Assembly (NCBI GenBank): GCA_014191855.1
Contig: BJHF01000020.1
Coordinates: 1 to 64,000 of the forward strand
Origin: Deltaproteobacteria bacterium
GTDB taxonomy: Bacteria > Myxococcota_A > UBA796 > SXON01
DNA: 64,000 nucleotides
Direction: 5' to 3'
Of this stretch, positions 24,637 to 33,986 are shown piece after piece. The notes below the pieces were generated by a model. It searched no databases. It saw only the letters and a program-made list of their open reading frames with translations, and was not told the DNA's origin. The translations under genes and the position numbers were made by a program. Each line of letters opens with the position of its first letter. Positions within the stretch are counted from its first letter, which is position 1.

Positions 24637-25962
24637 GTGTTCCCCCCGCCGATTGAGCCGCTCCACGAGGGCGCGTTCCGCCCCGATCCGGTTCTCCCAC
24701 CGCCATCGGGCTCGGCGCTGTTTACGCCATGCGCGGTCGGGCCGCTCACCGTTCCGAACCGGGTGTGGCTGCCGGCCATGGTCACCTGGCTGAGCAATGA
24801 GGCGGGCGAAGTTACCCCCGATATCACGGCCCGATACGTTCGTTATGCCCGTGGCGGGGCGGGGATGATCGTGCTGGAGGCGATGGGCGTTCGCGACGTG
24901 AACAGCGGCCCGCTTTTGCGGATCGGGCACGACCGATATCTGCCCGGGCTGCGCGCGCTCGCCCGCTCGCTGCACGAGACGAACGACGTGCGGGTGATCC
25001 CGCAGATCATCGACTTCCTCAAGATCGCGCGACGCGACCCCGCGCGGGCGCTTCTTCGCCTCGAGCCTCGCTACCCCGGGTGCTCCGCGTGGACGGAGCC
25101 GGAGCTTCAAGAGCGGCTCCTGCCTCGCGATTGGCGCGACTACGCCTCCGGATATCGCCAGCAGATCGAGGATCTTTCGCTTGAGGAGATCCGCGCCATC
25201 CCCCAGCTTTTCGCCGACGCCGCGCGACGCGCTCGGGCCGCCGGCTTCGACGGCGTGGAGCTGCACTTCGCGCACGCCTACACGATGGCCAGCTTTCTGA
25301 GCGCCACGAACGGGCGCACCGACGACTACGGCGGGAGCCTCGAGAACCGGGTGCGCCTGGCCATTGAGGTGACTCGGGTCGTCCGCCGCGAAGTCGGCGC
25401 CGATTTCTGCGTCGGCTGTCGAATTCTGGGGAGCGACGACGTGTCCGGCGGAAGCACGCTCGCCGAAACTGCCTGGTTCGCCGTGGCCCTCGCGAACGCC
25501 GGCCTCGACTTCATCTCGGTGAGCCGCGGCGGTCGCTTCGAGGACGCAAAGCGGCCCGCGATCGGGGAGGCGGCCTACCCCTACACCGGGAACTCCGGGC
25601 TGCTCTGCATGCCCACCCGCGTGTTCCCGGAAGGCAACAACCTTCATCTACCGAGCGGGATCCGCGCGGCTCTGCGCAGGGCCGGCCTGCCCACGCCCGT
25701 GGTCGGCGCCGGAAAGATCAACACGTATGCGGCGGCCGAGAGCGCGCTGCGGCAGGGCCACGTCGATCTGGTGGGCATGGCCCGGGGCTTGCTCGCCGAT
25801 CCGGACTGGCCGAACCGCGTGCGAGGGGACCAGGAATCGTCGGTCCACGCCTGCAAGTACACCAACGTTTGCGAGGCGCTTGACCGAAAACACCTGCCGG
25901 TGCGCTGCCAGCTCTGGATGAAACGGCCCGACGGCGGCATGCACCCGCCCGACGCCTGGTAG
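24637..25962 (+). CDS. Old Yellow Enzyme family NADH:flavin oxidoreductase
   Basis: A 441-residue TIM-barrel FMN protein (GTG start at 24637, first residues VFPPPIEP). The FMN and active-site region is well kept: PNRVWLPAMVTWL, ELHFAHAYTMASFLSATNGR with the substrate-binding His pair, and TDDYGGSLENR. VGAGKI and LVGMARGLLADPDW form the phosphate-binding part. The C terminus has Cys residues in HACKYTNVCEALDRKHLPVRC, spaced unlike the CxxCx3C iron-sulfur site of 2,4-dienoyl-CoA reductases. It is longer than simple OYEs and lacks the extra NADPH domain of the dienoyl-CoA reductases. The substrate is probably an enone, but its identity is open. Confidence 0.88.
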   Translation: MFPPPIEPLHEGAFRPDPVLPPPSGSALFTPCAVGPLTVPNRVWLPAMVTWLSNEAGEVTPDITARYVRYARGGAGMIVLEAMGVRDVNSGPLLRIGHDRYLPGLRALARSLHETNDVRVIPQIIDFLKIARRDPARALLRLEPRYPGCSAWTEPELQERLLPRDWRDYASGYRQQIEDLSLEEIRAIPQLFADAARRARAAGFDGVELHFAHAYTMASFLSATNGRTDDYGGSLENRVRLAIEVTRVVRREVGADFCVGCRILGSDDVSGGSTLAETAWFAVALANAGLDFISVSRGGRFEDAKRPAIGEAAYPYTGNSGLLCMPTRVFPEGNNLHLPSGIRAALRRAGLPTPVVGAGKINTYAAAESALRQGHVDLVGMARGLLADPDWPNRVRGDQESSVHACKYTNVCEALDRKHLPVRCQLWMKRPDGGMHPPDAW

Positions 25963-25995
25963 ATCGCCCGTGCTCGCGACGATAAGGCCGCCGCC

Positions 25996-26973
25996 ATGAA
26001 CGTCCTGGTTACCGGAGGGGCCGGCTACATCGGCAGCGTCGTTACCCGCGTGCTCATGCGGGAAGGGCACGACGTTGCGGTGTTCGACAGCCTCGTTACC
26101 GGCCACCGAGGCGCGGTTCCCCGCGGCGTGCAACTCCATGTGGCCGACACTCGCGACACCGTCGCCGTCCGCGGCGCGCTACGCGACCACCGCGCTGAGG
26201 CGGTCGTACACCTCGCCGCCATCTCCCAAGTGGGCACCAGCGTGCTCGACCCCCGCGGCTACTTCGACAACAACGTGCGGGGTTCACTCTCGCTTTTGGA
26301 CGCGATGTTGGCCGAGAACGTCGGCCGCATCGTGTTTTCGTCCACCGCGGCGGTGTACGGCGAGCCGGAGGTGTGCCCGATCGACGAGGCCGCGCCTACA
26401 CAGCCGAAGTCCCCGTACGGCGACACCAAGCGGATGATCGAAACGGTGTTGCAGCGCTACGGTGCGGCCTACGGGCTCGAGCACACCTCCCTGCGCTACT
26501 TCAACGCGGCGGGCGCCATGCCGGATGCAGGCGAGGATCATCGGCCAGAAACACATCTCATTCCTAAGCTTTTTCAGTCCGCGCTCGGGCAGGCGCCACC
26601 GGTGACGGTGTTCGGCACGGACTACCCGACGCCGGACGGCACCTGCATTCGCGACTACATCCACGTAGAGGATCTGGCCCGCGCCCATACGCTCGCCCTC
26701 GGCGCCCTGAGTCGGGAGGGCCGGGTTTACAATCTCGGCTGCGGCGGCGGCTTTTCTGTGCAGCAGGTGTTGGATGCCGCACGGCGCGTGAGCGGATGCC
26801 CGATCGCGGTGCAGCTCGGCGCGCGTCGGGAGGGCGATCCTGCGATCCTCGTGGCAAGCAGCGCACGAATCGCAGCCGAGCTCGGCTGGAGGCCCGCGTA
26901 TCCGGGGATCGACGAGATCCTCACCCACGCCTGGGACTGGATGTCGAAGCACCCGAACGGTTACGACGACTGA
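25996..26973 (+). CDS. galE: UDP-glucose 4-epimerase GalE
   Basis: A 325-residue extended SDR that interconverts UDP-glucose and UDP-galactose for surface sugar synthesis. The NAD site is MNVLVTGGAGYIGS, the catalytic residues are Ser in FSSTAAVYGEP and the YxxxK motif in SPYGDTKRMIE, and LRYFNAAGAMPD, GTDYPTPDGTCIRDYIHVEDLARAH and LGCGGGFSVQQV are GalE-specific stretches. Length fits the family. A short gap of 15 bp separates it from yebC downstream. Confidence 0.93.
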   Translation: MNVLVTGGAGYIGSVVTRVLMREGHDVAVFDSLVTGHRGAVPRGVQLHVADTRDTVAVRGALRDHRAEAVVHLAAISQVGTSVLDPRGYFDNNVRGSLSLLDAMLAENVGRIVFSSTAAVYGEPEVCPIDEAAPTQPKSPYGDTKRMIETVLQRYGAAYGLEHTSLRYFNAAGAMPDAGEDHRPETHLIPKLFQSALGQAPPVTVFGTDYPTPDGTCIRDYIHVEDLARAHTLALGALSREGRVYNLGCGGGFSVQQVLDAARRVSGCPIAVQLGARREGDPAILVASSARIAAELGWRPAYPGIDEILTHAWDWMSKHPNGYDD

Positions 26974-26988
26974 GAGGAGAGAGCAGGG

Positions 26989-27711
26989 ATGGGACGCATC
27001 TTCGAAACTCGAAAAGCCACGATGATGAAACGCTGGGACAAGATGTCCAAGGCGTTCACCCGCGTGGGCAAGGAGATCGCCATGGCTGTGAAGGCCGGCG
27101 GTCCGAACCCCGACAGCAACCCTTCGCTGCGCCGCGCGATCCAGAACGGCCGCGCGGTGAACATGCCGAAGGACAAGGTTGAATCCGCCATCAAGAAGGC
27201 TTCAGGGCAGGGAGCCGCCGCGTACGAGGAGATCGTGTACGAGGGCTACGGGCCCCATGGGGTCGCGATCCTCGTCGTTACCGCCACCGACAATCCCACC
27301 CGCACGGTGAGCAATGTGCGGGTCGCCTTCAACCGCAACGGAGGCAACATGGGCAGCAGCGGCTCGGTGGCCTTCCAGTTCACCAAGATGGGCGTGTTTC
27401 GCCTGAAACCGGAGGGGCTCGACCCGGAGGCGCTCGAGCTCGACCTGATCGACTTCGGATTGGAAGACTTCGGCGAAGCCACGGGCGATGAGGGTGAGCC
27501 GCAGCTCGTTGTCCGGTGCGCGTTCGAGAGCTTCGGCGCAATGTCCAAGGCCCTGGAAGAGCGCGGGATCACGCCGATCTCCTCGGGATCCGCCTTCGTG
27601 CCCGCCACCCTGATCGAGCTCGACGAGGCCGCCGCCACCGAGGTCCTGGAGCTGGTGGACAAGCTTGAGCAGGACGACGACGTGCAGGAAGTGTTCTACA
27701 ACCTCGGGTAG
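26989..27711 (+). CDS. YebC/PmpR-family transcriptional or translational regulator
   Basis: A 240-residue protein with a purine-rich ribosome-binding region (GAGAGGAGAGAG) just upstream. It begins [25 protein letters not shown] instead of the more common MAGHSKW...R opening, but the rest is typical: [56 protein letters not shown] and [12 protein letters not shown]. The family binds nucleic acid; recent work links it to translation of proline-rich sequences. ruvC, a frequent neighbour, is absent. Its stop lies 3 bp from the stop of the convergent barrel gene. Confidence 0.92.
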   Translation: MGRIFETRKATMMKRWDKMSKAFTRVGKEIAMAVKAGGPNPDSNPSLRRAIQNGRAVNMPKDKVESAIKKASGQGAAAYEEIVYEGYGPHGVAILVVTATDNPTRTVSNVRVAFNRNGGNMGSSGSVAFQFTKMGVFRLKPEGLDPEALELDLIDFGLEDFGEATGDEGEPQLVVRCAFESFGAMSKALEERGITPISSGSAFVPATLIELDEAAATEVLELVDKLEQDDDVQEVFYNLG

Positions 27712-27714
27712 GGC

Positions 27715-29778
27715 TTACGGTCGCCACAGGTAGCTGACCTTGGCGAACACGGATCGCTCCGTCCAAGCGTCGCCCTCAAGATCGTACGATTCCTGGTAGC
27801 CCAACCAGGCGGCCGTGCCGTAGTTCTCGACAAACGCGAGGAGCACGCTCGAATCCAGCGTTTCGTCCCAGGTGTTCCACTCGGAGATCACGCGCACGGA
27901 GAGCGGACGCGTGAGATTCAGGCCCACCTGGGCGCGCGACAGCACGGTGGTGTACACGACCTCGCCGCTCGCGGAGCGTTGGAACTGATCGAAGGTCACG
28001 TCCACCGTGCCGCGAAAGCGCCCGGCAGCCAGCTCGGCGCCGCCGGTGACGTCGTAGCCGAAGCCCAGGTACAGATCCTCGGCTGTCTCCGCCGCATAGT
28101 GGGGAACGGGTCCGATGTCCCACGCAACGTACACGTTCGAGCTGGGCGTTGGCGGGAAGGCGCTGAACCCGTCCACGCTCCACCGGTCAAAGGTCTGGCC
28201 CACGAACCGCTCCCGCACGACGTCCACCTGCGCCTCGGTGTACACCTGCCCGACGAACGCCGAGACTCCCGGCCCCACCCTCAGCTCCGTCGGCACCGCG
28301 TCGAGGTCGAACGTCGCGCTCGTGTGCACGTCGGGCTCCACGCTGCGAACCAGCCCCAGATCGCGGAAGTGAAGCTTCACCTGGGACTCCCCACCGATGC
28401 GCCCCACCTCCTCCAGATACCCGTTCTCTGCGCGAAATCCCTCGCCGACGCCGAAGTGGTTCACCTCAAACGACACCCGCTCGCTCGACTCGGATACGCC
28501 CACCTGCCAGGCCGGGCCGTGGATCGGCGCAGCGCCCTCAAGGTCGGTTTCGCTGTAGAGCGCCTGAGCGTGGGCCTTCCAGCGTTGCGACAAGGGAATC
28601 ACCGCATCCACCCCGCCAAGGCGATTTCCCAGCGCCTTCGGCACCAGCTCCTTGTCGCTCAGGATCGCGCCGACGCTGCCACCGTTCCCAGTGTCCCACC
28701 GGGCGCGTACGAGGTGGTCAAACGCCCATTGATCCTCCATCGTATGCTCGTCCCAGCCGGGAAGGGACTCTCCCGTGGCGTAGTCGAAGCCGATCGTGGA
28801 GGGCGCCGGGTGCTCATCGAGCGCGCCGAGGAAGCCGAGGCCGAGGTTTCCTGCGCGTCCCGAGAGTTTCCACCCCGCGAGCGGCTCCACGATGCTGCGG
28901 CTGTAGGCCACGTCGATGTCGGTGCGGAACAGGTCCGCGTTCTCCAGAAAGAACGAACGCTTCTCCCGCAGGAACAATGGATACTTCACGTTCGAGGTCA
29001 CCTGGTCAGCGTCGGCCTCGATTTGCGAATAGTCGGGGTTCGCGGTCAGATCGGCGGTGAAGCTGGAGGACAGGGCGAGACGCGCGCTCACGCCTGGGTC
29101 AAAAGTAGCTTCGTTCCTTGCGATGTCGTAGCCACCGGTCAGGGTCGGCAACGCTTCGAACGTCACGCCGCGGGCGGGCGGCGGCGTTGGGCGCAGCTCC
29201 AGCCCCTGCGTGAGCGTGGCGGCCTGATCGGTGGAGATGATGGGCGCCGTCGTGACGCGGAAGGGCGAGGGCTGGAATCGGGAGAGGATCACCTTCCACG
29301 CCTGGTCCTGCGCCTTGGGATACCGGAGGCTGCGCCACGGGATCGCCAATTCCACCGTGTAGCCGCCCTCCTGCAGGGTCGCCGCCGACGACCAGACCGT
29401 GTCCCACGACAGGTCCTGCATCCAGAAGTCGCCGCCCTCCGTGTAGATGCCGTCGGCCTGCACGCCGCGAGCGCTGACCCGAAAGGAAAACGCACGTTGT
29501 CCATCGGCAAAGGTGTCGAGGCTCACCCCCACCCAGTCGTTGAACAGCGTCTGATCCCGGGGAACGAGCGGCGCGTTCAGCGCGTGGTCGACCCGAACGA
29601 CGACCGCGATGTAGAGCGCCGTGGCATCCTGAAGAAAGCGAGCCTGAACCCCCGGGTCTGGGGCGCCTGGCGCAGGGAACAGTTCTCCATAGCCCGCCAC
29701 GATCTCCGCCTGCGACCACGCGGCTTCGTCGAGCGTGCCGTCAATGTGCACGGGTTCGGTGGTGGGGGTCGGAGTCAC
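27715..29778 (-). CDS. DUF5916-like outer-membrane protein with CBM9-type N-terminal domain
   Basis: A 687-residue protein. Residues about 10-190 resemble the carbohydrate-binding family 9 fold (HIDGTLDEAAWSQA, ATALYIAVVVR, YTVELAIPWRSLRYP). The rest has the DUF5916 signature NPDYSQIEADADQV followed by YPLFLREKRSFFLEN, then a long beta-rich region with alternating aromatic residues that ends in a likely barrel strand (VFAKVSYLWRP). The family is thought to sit in the outer membrane; function is not established. Oddly, the only usable start (GTG 29778) gives no signal peptide, and an in-frame TAA lies 39 bp upstream, so the 5' end may be mis-sequenced or translation may begin differently. Confidence 0.8.
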   Translation of the reverse strand: MTPTPTTEPVHIDGTLDEAAWSQAEIVAGYGELFPAPGAPDPGVQARFLQDATALYIAVVVRVDHALNAPLVPRDQTLFNDWVGVSLDTFADGQRAFSFRVSARGVQADGIYTEGGDFWMQDLSWDTVWSSAATLQEGGYTVELAIPWRSLRYPKAQDQAWKVILSRFQPSPFRVTTAPIISTDQAATLTQGLELRPTPPPARGVTFEALPTLTGGYDIARNEATFDPGVSARLALSSSFTADLTANPDYSQIEADADQVTSNVKYPLFLREKRSFFLENADLFRTDIDVAYSRSIVEPLAGWKLSGRAGNLGLGFLGALDEHPAPSTIGFDYATGESLPGWDEHTMEDQWAFDHLVRARWDTGNGGSVGAILSDKELVPKALGNRLGGVDAVIPLSQRWKAHAQALYSETDLEGAAPIHGPAWQVGVSESSERVSFEVNHFGVGEGFRAENGYLEEVGRIGGESQVKLHFRDLGLVRSVEPDVHTSATFDLDAVPTELRVGPGVSAFVGQVYTEAQVDVVRERFVGQTFDRWSVDGFSAFPPTPSSNVYVAWDIGPVPHYAAETAEDLYLGFGYDVTGGAELAAGRFRGTVDVTFDQFQRSASGEVVYTTVLSRAQVGLNLTRPLSVRVISEWNTWDETLDSSVLLAFVENYGTAAWLGYQESYDLEGDAWTERSVFAKVSYLWRP

Positions 29779-29827
29779 CGCGACGGTCCGGTGTGGCGGG
29801 TGGGGGGCGCCGTATTACGCGGTTGGG

Positions 29828-30667
29828 GTGCGCGCCCCCTCCCCTGCCCGCGTCGCCGCGACGCACGCCGCGCTGGTCGTGGTCACCGTCGCAACGTTGC
29901 TGCCCATCCTCTGGGTCATGCGGATGGCGCTATCCCCGTCGCAAGGCTTCTCACTCGGGCTCGATGGGGGCTGGACCCTGGATAATTTCGTCGCGGTCGT
30001 GAGCACGACCAGCGCGGACGGGCGCTGGTTGTTCGGGCGCCAACTCTTCAACAGCGTACTGGTGAGCGCCGCCACCGCGGCCGTTGGCGTGAGCCTGGCC
30101 TGCACCGCCGGGTACGCCCTCTCCCGTTGGAGCTTCCCCGGTCGCGACCGGTTGATGGCCACCTTCCTGCTCACGCAGATGTTCCCGGGCGTCGTGATGG
30201 CCATCCCGTTGTACATCCTGCTGGACGCCTTGCACCTGTTGGATTCGATGACGGGCCTGGTGCTCGTGTACAGCACCACCTCCGTTCCCTTCGCGACCTG
30301 GAACCTCAAGGGCTACTTCGACACCATCCCGAAAGAGCTGGAAGAAGCCGCGATGATGGACGGTGCCTCGCGCTGGACGACGTTTTGGGTGATCATCCTC
30401 CCCCTCGCGCGCCCGGCCATCGCGGTGACCGCGCTCTTCGCGTTCATGACCTCCTGGAACGAGTTCATCCTCGCAGCCACGCTGATGGGCGACGAACGCG
30501 CCTACACCCTCCCCGTGGTCCTCAACGGCTACGTCGGCGAATTCGGGGCGGAGTGGGGGCGTTTTGCGGCCGGCGCGATCCTCGTCAGCCTCCCGGTGAC
30601 CGCGCTGTTCTTCGCGCTCCAAAAGCAGCTCGTCGAGGGGCTCACCGCCGGTGGTGTGAAGGGCTGA
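29828..30667 (+). CDS. MalG-type sugar ABC transporter permease, apparently orphan
   Basis: A 279-residue inner-membrane protein with six hydrophobic segments, the first at about residues 12-30 (ALVVVTVATLLPILWVMRMA). The EAA loop that contacts the ATPase is EAAMMDGASRWTTFWVIILP, the MalG/binding-protein-dependent permease form, and FAFMTSWNEFILAATLM is typical of sugar carriers. No binding protein, MalF-type partner or ATPase gene is in reach on either side, so partners must be elsewhere. The GTG start at 29828 was chosen; the longer frame to 29735 overlaps the divergent DUF5916 gene. Confidence 0.85.
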   Translation: MRAPSPARVAATHAALVVVTVATLLPILWVMRMALSPSQGFSLGLDGGWTLDNFVAVVSTTSADGRWLFGRQLFNSVLVSAATAAVGVSLACTAGYALSRWSFPGRDRLMATFLLTQMFPGVVMAIPLYILLDALHLLDSMTGLVLVYSTTSVPFATWNLKGYFDTIPKELEEAAMMDGASRWTTFWVIILPLARPAIAVTALFAFMTSWNEFILAATLMGDERAYTLPVVLNGYVGEFGAEWGRFAAGAILVSLPVTALFFALQKQLVEGLTAGGVKG

Positions 30668-30704
30668 CGGCCCGAGGGCGGGTTACACGATTGGAGGAGG
30701 TTCC

Positions 30705-31232
30705 ATGCTACTTCTCGCCCTCACCCTCTCCAGCGCCCACGCCGACACCGACATCGCCAGCGTCAAGAAATTCGGCCTCGGGCTGTCGACGGGGCCCGCG
30801 CTGATCACCGTTACCGGAAAATACTACTTCGGCGAGAAGGCCGGCCTGGCGTTCTGGGCAGGTACGAGCGGGAATTTCCACAACGCCCGCGTGGCCTATC
30901 AGGGCGAGATCGTGCACTGGGGAGATGACTGGTCGTGGGGCCAGATGCCCCTCTACTGGCACGCCGATCTCGACGTGGGCATCTACTCCGACCCGTTCGT
31001 GTACGCGGGCACCGTGTTCCCGAACGTGGGCGTTGGCGGCGGCGTAGGCATCGCGCTGCAGTTCAAGAAGACCCCGATCGAAGTGTTCGTGGATGCTGGC
31101 CTTCAGATCGTGCCCGTGCACGGCTACTGCGGCGCGGTGATGGCCGACACGGCCGCCGCCACCGGCATCGATCTCTCCGGCGTCTGCTGGGTCGGCGGCC
31201 TCGGCTCCGCCGGCGGACGTTGGTACTTCTAG
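30705..31232 (+). CDS. Small outer-membrane beta-barrel-like protein
   Basis: A 175-residue exported protein with a GGAGGAGG ribosome-binding site 4-5 bases before the ATG. The signal peptide is MLLLALTLSSAHA. The mature part alternates hydrophobic and polar residues with many Gly, Tyr and Trp (GLAFWAGTSG, DWSWGQMPLYWHADLDVG, GVGGGVGIALQF) and ends in GGRWYF, an aromatic C terminus of the outer-membrane type. Two Cys residues in GYCGAVM and GVCWVGG may form a disulfide. An eight-strand barrel is likely by length, role unknown. Confidence 0.75.
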   Translation: MLLLALTLSSAHADTDIASVKKFGLGLSTGPALITVTGKYYFGEKAGLAFWAGTSGNFHNARVAYQGEIVHWGDDWSWGQMPLYWHADLDVGIYSDPFVYAGTVFPNVGVGGGVGIALQFKKTPIEVFVDAGLQIVPVHGYCGAVMADTAAATGIDLSGVCWVGGLGSAGGRWYF

Positions 31233-31236
31233 CTCC

Positions 31237-33891
31237 ATGATCCTCCTCGCCCTGCTCGCGTGCTCCGACTCGTTCTCGCTGCGGTTCGTGAGCCCCGAGG
31301 CGGGCGAGGTGGTCGCCCTCGGCGCGCCGGTGCCGCTCACCGTTGGCGTGACCGGCGCCGCTGTAGGCGATCTCTCCTGGCGCTTCGAGGCGAACGGCGC
31401 GGCCCTCGAGGGCGAGCTCAGCCTGGACACGGCGTTGAACGAGGCGATCTGGACGACGTCCGCGTTGCCCGCCGGTACGCAGACCGTCACGGCGTACGGA
31501 AGCGCGGACGAAGCCTCCGCCTACGTCGCGACCACATTCGCCGTCCTCGATAATCAGCCGCCAACGGTGACCTTCCTGAGCCCAACCGAGGGGGCGACGT
31601 TGATCGCGGGGGTGCCGTTCGAGGTGCGCGCGATGGTGGAAGACCCAGACGCATCGGCGGGACACGCGGGGCTCACGCTGGTGTGGAGTGGCGCGGCTGC
31701 AGGCGCCCTGACGGCGCCGAACACGATGGTTGAGCCCGGCGAAGTCCACTTCTTTCTCGATGGGGTGAGCGAGGCGGGCACGATGGGCCTGCGGGCTACG
31801 GACAGCTGGGGCGAAGCTGGCGAAGCCACAGTGAGCTTCATGATGGGCAGCGGCGATGCCGATGGGGACGGGTTCGCCGACGCGGCGCTGGGGGGCGACG
31901 ATTGCGACGATGAAGACGCCAACGTCTCCCCGGCGGAGACGGAGCGGTGCAACGGCGTTGACGATGATTGTTCGGGGATCGCCGACGACAACCCGGTGGA
32001 CGGGCAGACGCTCTACGCTGACGATGACGGCGACGGATACGGCGACGACGGCCAGACCACGCTCGGCTGCGAAGGCGCGGACGGGTGGGCGGACCAAGGC
32101 GGCGACTGCGACGACACGAACGCGGCGGTGAACCCGGGCGCCCCCGAGCAGTGCGAAACCGGGATCGACGAGAACTGCAACGGTGAGATCGACACCGACG
32201 CGTCGGGCGCCATCTACCAGTGGAGCGATGCCGACGCGGATGGGTACGGGCGCGGCGCGGCCACCGTAGATTGCGCCGTGATCCCCGGGTATGCGCCGCA
32301 GTCCGGCGACTGCGACGACACCAACCCCAGCGTGAACCCCGGTGCCGACGAGGTGTGCGACGCCGCCAACGCCGACGAGGACTGCGACGACGCTGCGGAC
32401 GACGCTGACGCCTCCGCCACCGGACAAACCCGCTTCTACGCGGACTCCGACCGCGACGGCTACGGGGAGAGCACCTCCACCAGCAACCGCTGTGACGCAA
32501 CGGCGGGGTGGGTGAGCAACAACGACGATTGCGACGACGGCGAGGCGCTGGCCTGGACTGGCGCGACCGAGGTGTGCGACGACGGTGCCGACAACGACTG
32601 CAGCGGTGGGGACGCATCCTGCGCGTTGTCCGGCACGATCTCGCTGTCGGGAGCGGACGTGAAGCTGACCGGAGGCGGCGCGCTCGGCTTCGCGGGCGAC
32701 GCGGTGGACTCCGCGGGCGACGGGGATGCCGACGGGCTCGACGACCTCGTCGTCGGCGCGTGGAGCTACGGCACGGGCGGCACCGTCTACCTCGTAGACG
32801 GCGCGTCGCTGAGCAGCGGCTCGCTCTCCGGCTACACCAGCGTCACCGCCGAAGCATCCGGGGACGAGCTCGGGTACGCGGTGGCGGGCTGCGGGGACGT
32901 CGGCACCGACTCGCGCGACGATGTGGTGTTCTCCGCACCAGGGAACGGCAGCGGCAAAGGCGCGATCTACCTCTGGGCAGGCGGGAAGGCGGCCGGCGCC
33001 GCGTCCACCGCCACGGACGAGGTCGACGGTAGCTCCACCACCGACGCGCTCGGGAGCGCGCTCGATTGCGGCGCGGACGTAGATGACGACGGCAAGATCG
33101 ACGCGCTCGGCGGCGCCCCGGGCGCGGGCGTCGCCTACCTCTACACCGCTTCCACCCTCACGAAGTGGGGCACGCTCACCGGTTCGGCCGACGCGGGCAG
33201 CGCCGTGGCCTTCGTGCACGACGTAGATGGCGACGGGGTCGACGACCTGCTGGTGGGCGAGTCTCAATCCAACAAAGCGTGGTTGGTGCTCGGCTCTTCC
33301 GCCCTCGGCAACGTAACGCTCTCCACCGGCGCGGACGCCGCGTACACCGGCGAAGCGACCGACGACAGCGCAGGCACCTCGCTCGCGGGCTTCGGCGACG
33401 TGGATGGGGACGGCTACGACGATCTTGGCATCGGCGCCCCCGAAAACGACAGCGCCGCCACTGCCGCCGGGAGCGCCTACGTCGTGATGGGCAAGGCAAC
33501 GCCGGCCAGCGCCAGCTTGTCCGCCGCTGACGCCCGCCTTCGCGGCATCGACAGCTCGGATCGCGCCGGCTTCACGGTCGCCGCCGCCGGCGACAGCGAC
33601 GCCGACGGCTTCGCCGACGTGCTCGTGGGCGCCTACTACGACGAAGCCGGCGGCACCGGCGCGGGCGCCGCGTACCTGCTCTACGGCAGCTCGGCGTTCG
33701 CGGGGCTGAGCTTATCCGCGGCGGACGCGACCTTTACCGGCGAGTCCACCCGCGACAGCGCGAGCGAGGGGCTGGCCGGCGCGGCCGACGTGAACGGCGA
33801 CGGCGCGGACGATGTGATCATCGGCGCGCCGAGCGAAGCCAGCGCGGGGAGCGCGGCAGGCGCGGTGTATGTGCTGTTTGGGGGTGGCTGA
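31237..33891 (+). CDS. Large FG-GAP / MopE-repeat lipoprotein
   Basis: An 884-residue surface protein whose signal is only MILLALLAC (Cys at residue 9). Residues about 15-200 contain Ig-like beta-sandwich segments (FVSPEAGEVVALGAPVPL; TFLSPTEGATLIAGVPF). About 200-460 hold four MopE-like units with CDD and DNDCSG-type cores and DxDGDGYG loops, expected to bind calcium or another metal. About 465-884 hold at least six FG-GAP repeats (GDADGLDDLVVGA, VDGDGVDDLLVG, VDGDGYDDLGIGAP, SDADGFADVLVGA, VNGDGADDVIIGAP), building an integrin-like beta-propeller. It follows the barrel gene by 4 bp and probably shares its transcript. Confidence 0.85.
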   Translation: MILLALLACSDSFSLRFVSPEAGEVVALGAPVPLTVGVTGAAVGDLSWRFEANGAALEGELSLDTALNEAIWTTSALPAGTQTVTAYGSADEASAYVATTFAVLDNQPPTVTFLSPTEGATLIAGVPFEVRAMVEDPDASAGHAGLTLVWSGAAAGALTAPNTMVEPGEVHFFLDGVSEAGTMGLRATDSWGEAGEATVSFMMGSGDADGDGFADAALGGDDCDDEDANVSPAETERCNGVDDDCSGIADDNPVDGQTLYADDDGDGYGDDGQTTLGCEGADGWADQGGDCDDTNAAVNPGAPEQCETGIDENCNGEIDTDASGAIYQWSDADADGYGRGAATVDCAVIPGYAPQSGDCDDTNPSVNPGADEVCDAANADEDCDDAADDADASATGQTRFYADSDRDGYGESTSTSNRCDATAGWVSNNDDCDDGEALAWTGATEVCDDGADNDCSGGDASCALSGTISLSGADVKLTGGGALGFAGDAVDSAGDGDADGLDDLVVGAWSYGTGGTVYLVDGASLSSGSLSGYTSVTAEASGDELGYAVAGCGDVGTDSRDDVVFSAPGNGSGKGAIYLWAGGKAAGAASTATDEVDGSSTTDALGSALDCGADVDDDGKIDALGGAPGAGVAYLYTASTLTKWGTLTGSADAGSAVAFVHDVDGDGVDDLLVGESQSNKAWLVLGSSALGNVTLSTGADAAYTGEATDDSAGTSLAGFGDVDGDGYDDLGIGAPENDSAATAAGSAYVVMGKATPASASLSAADARLRGIDSSDRAGFTVAAAGDSDADGFADVLVGAYYDEAGGTGAGAAYLLYGSSAFAGLSLSAADATFTGESTRDSASEGLAGAADVNGDGADDVIIGAPSEASAGSAAGAVYVLFGGG

Positions 33892-33903
33892 ACCGCCGCG
33901 AAT

Positions 33904-33925
33904 CGGCCGACACGGGCCTCGGCCG
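33904..33925. terminator. Possible bidirectional terminator hairpin
   Basis: A 7-bp perfect stem (CGGCCGA/TCGGCCG) with an 8-base loop lies in the 95-bp gap between the convergent 31237-33891 and 33987-34349 genes. No T tract follows on either strand, so termination is only inferred from position. Confidence 0.35.
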
Positions 33926-33986
33926 CTACACGCTCGCCGTAGAGGCGGAACCCCGCGTCCGCCCGCGCGTGGGGGTCGCCGACTCG

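Noticed and set aside
31063-33267. 734-codon minus-strand frame opposite the FG-GAP/MopE lipoprotein
   Set aside because: Val/Arg/Ala-rich composition and no motif; the plus strand has a signal peptide and repeated Asp-rich units.
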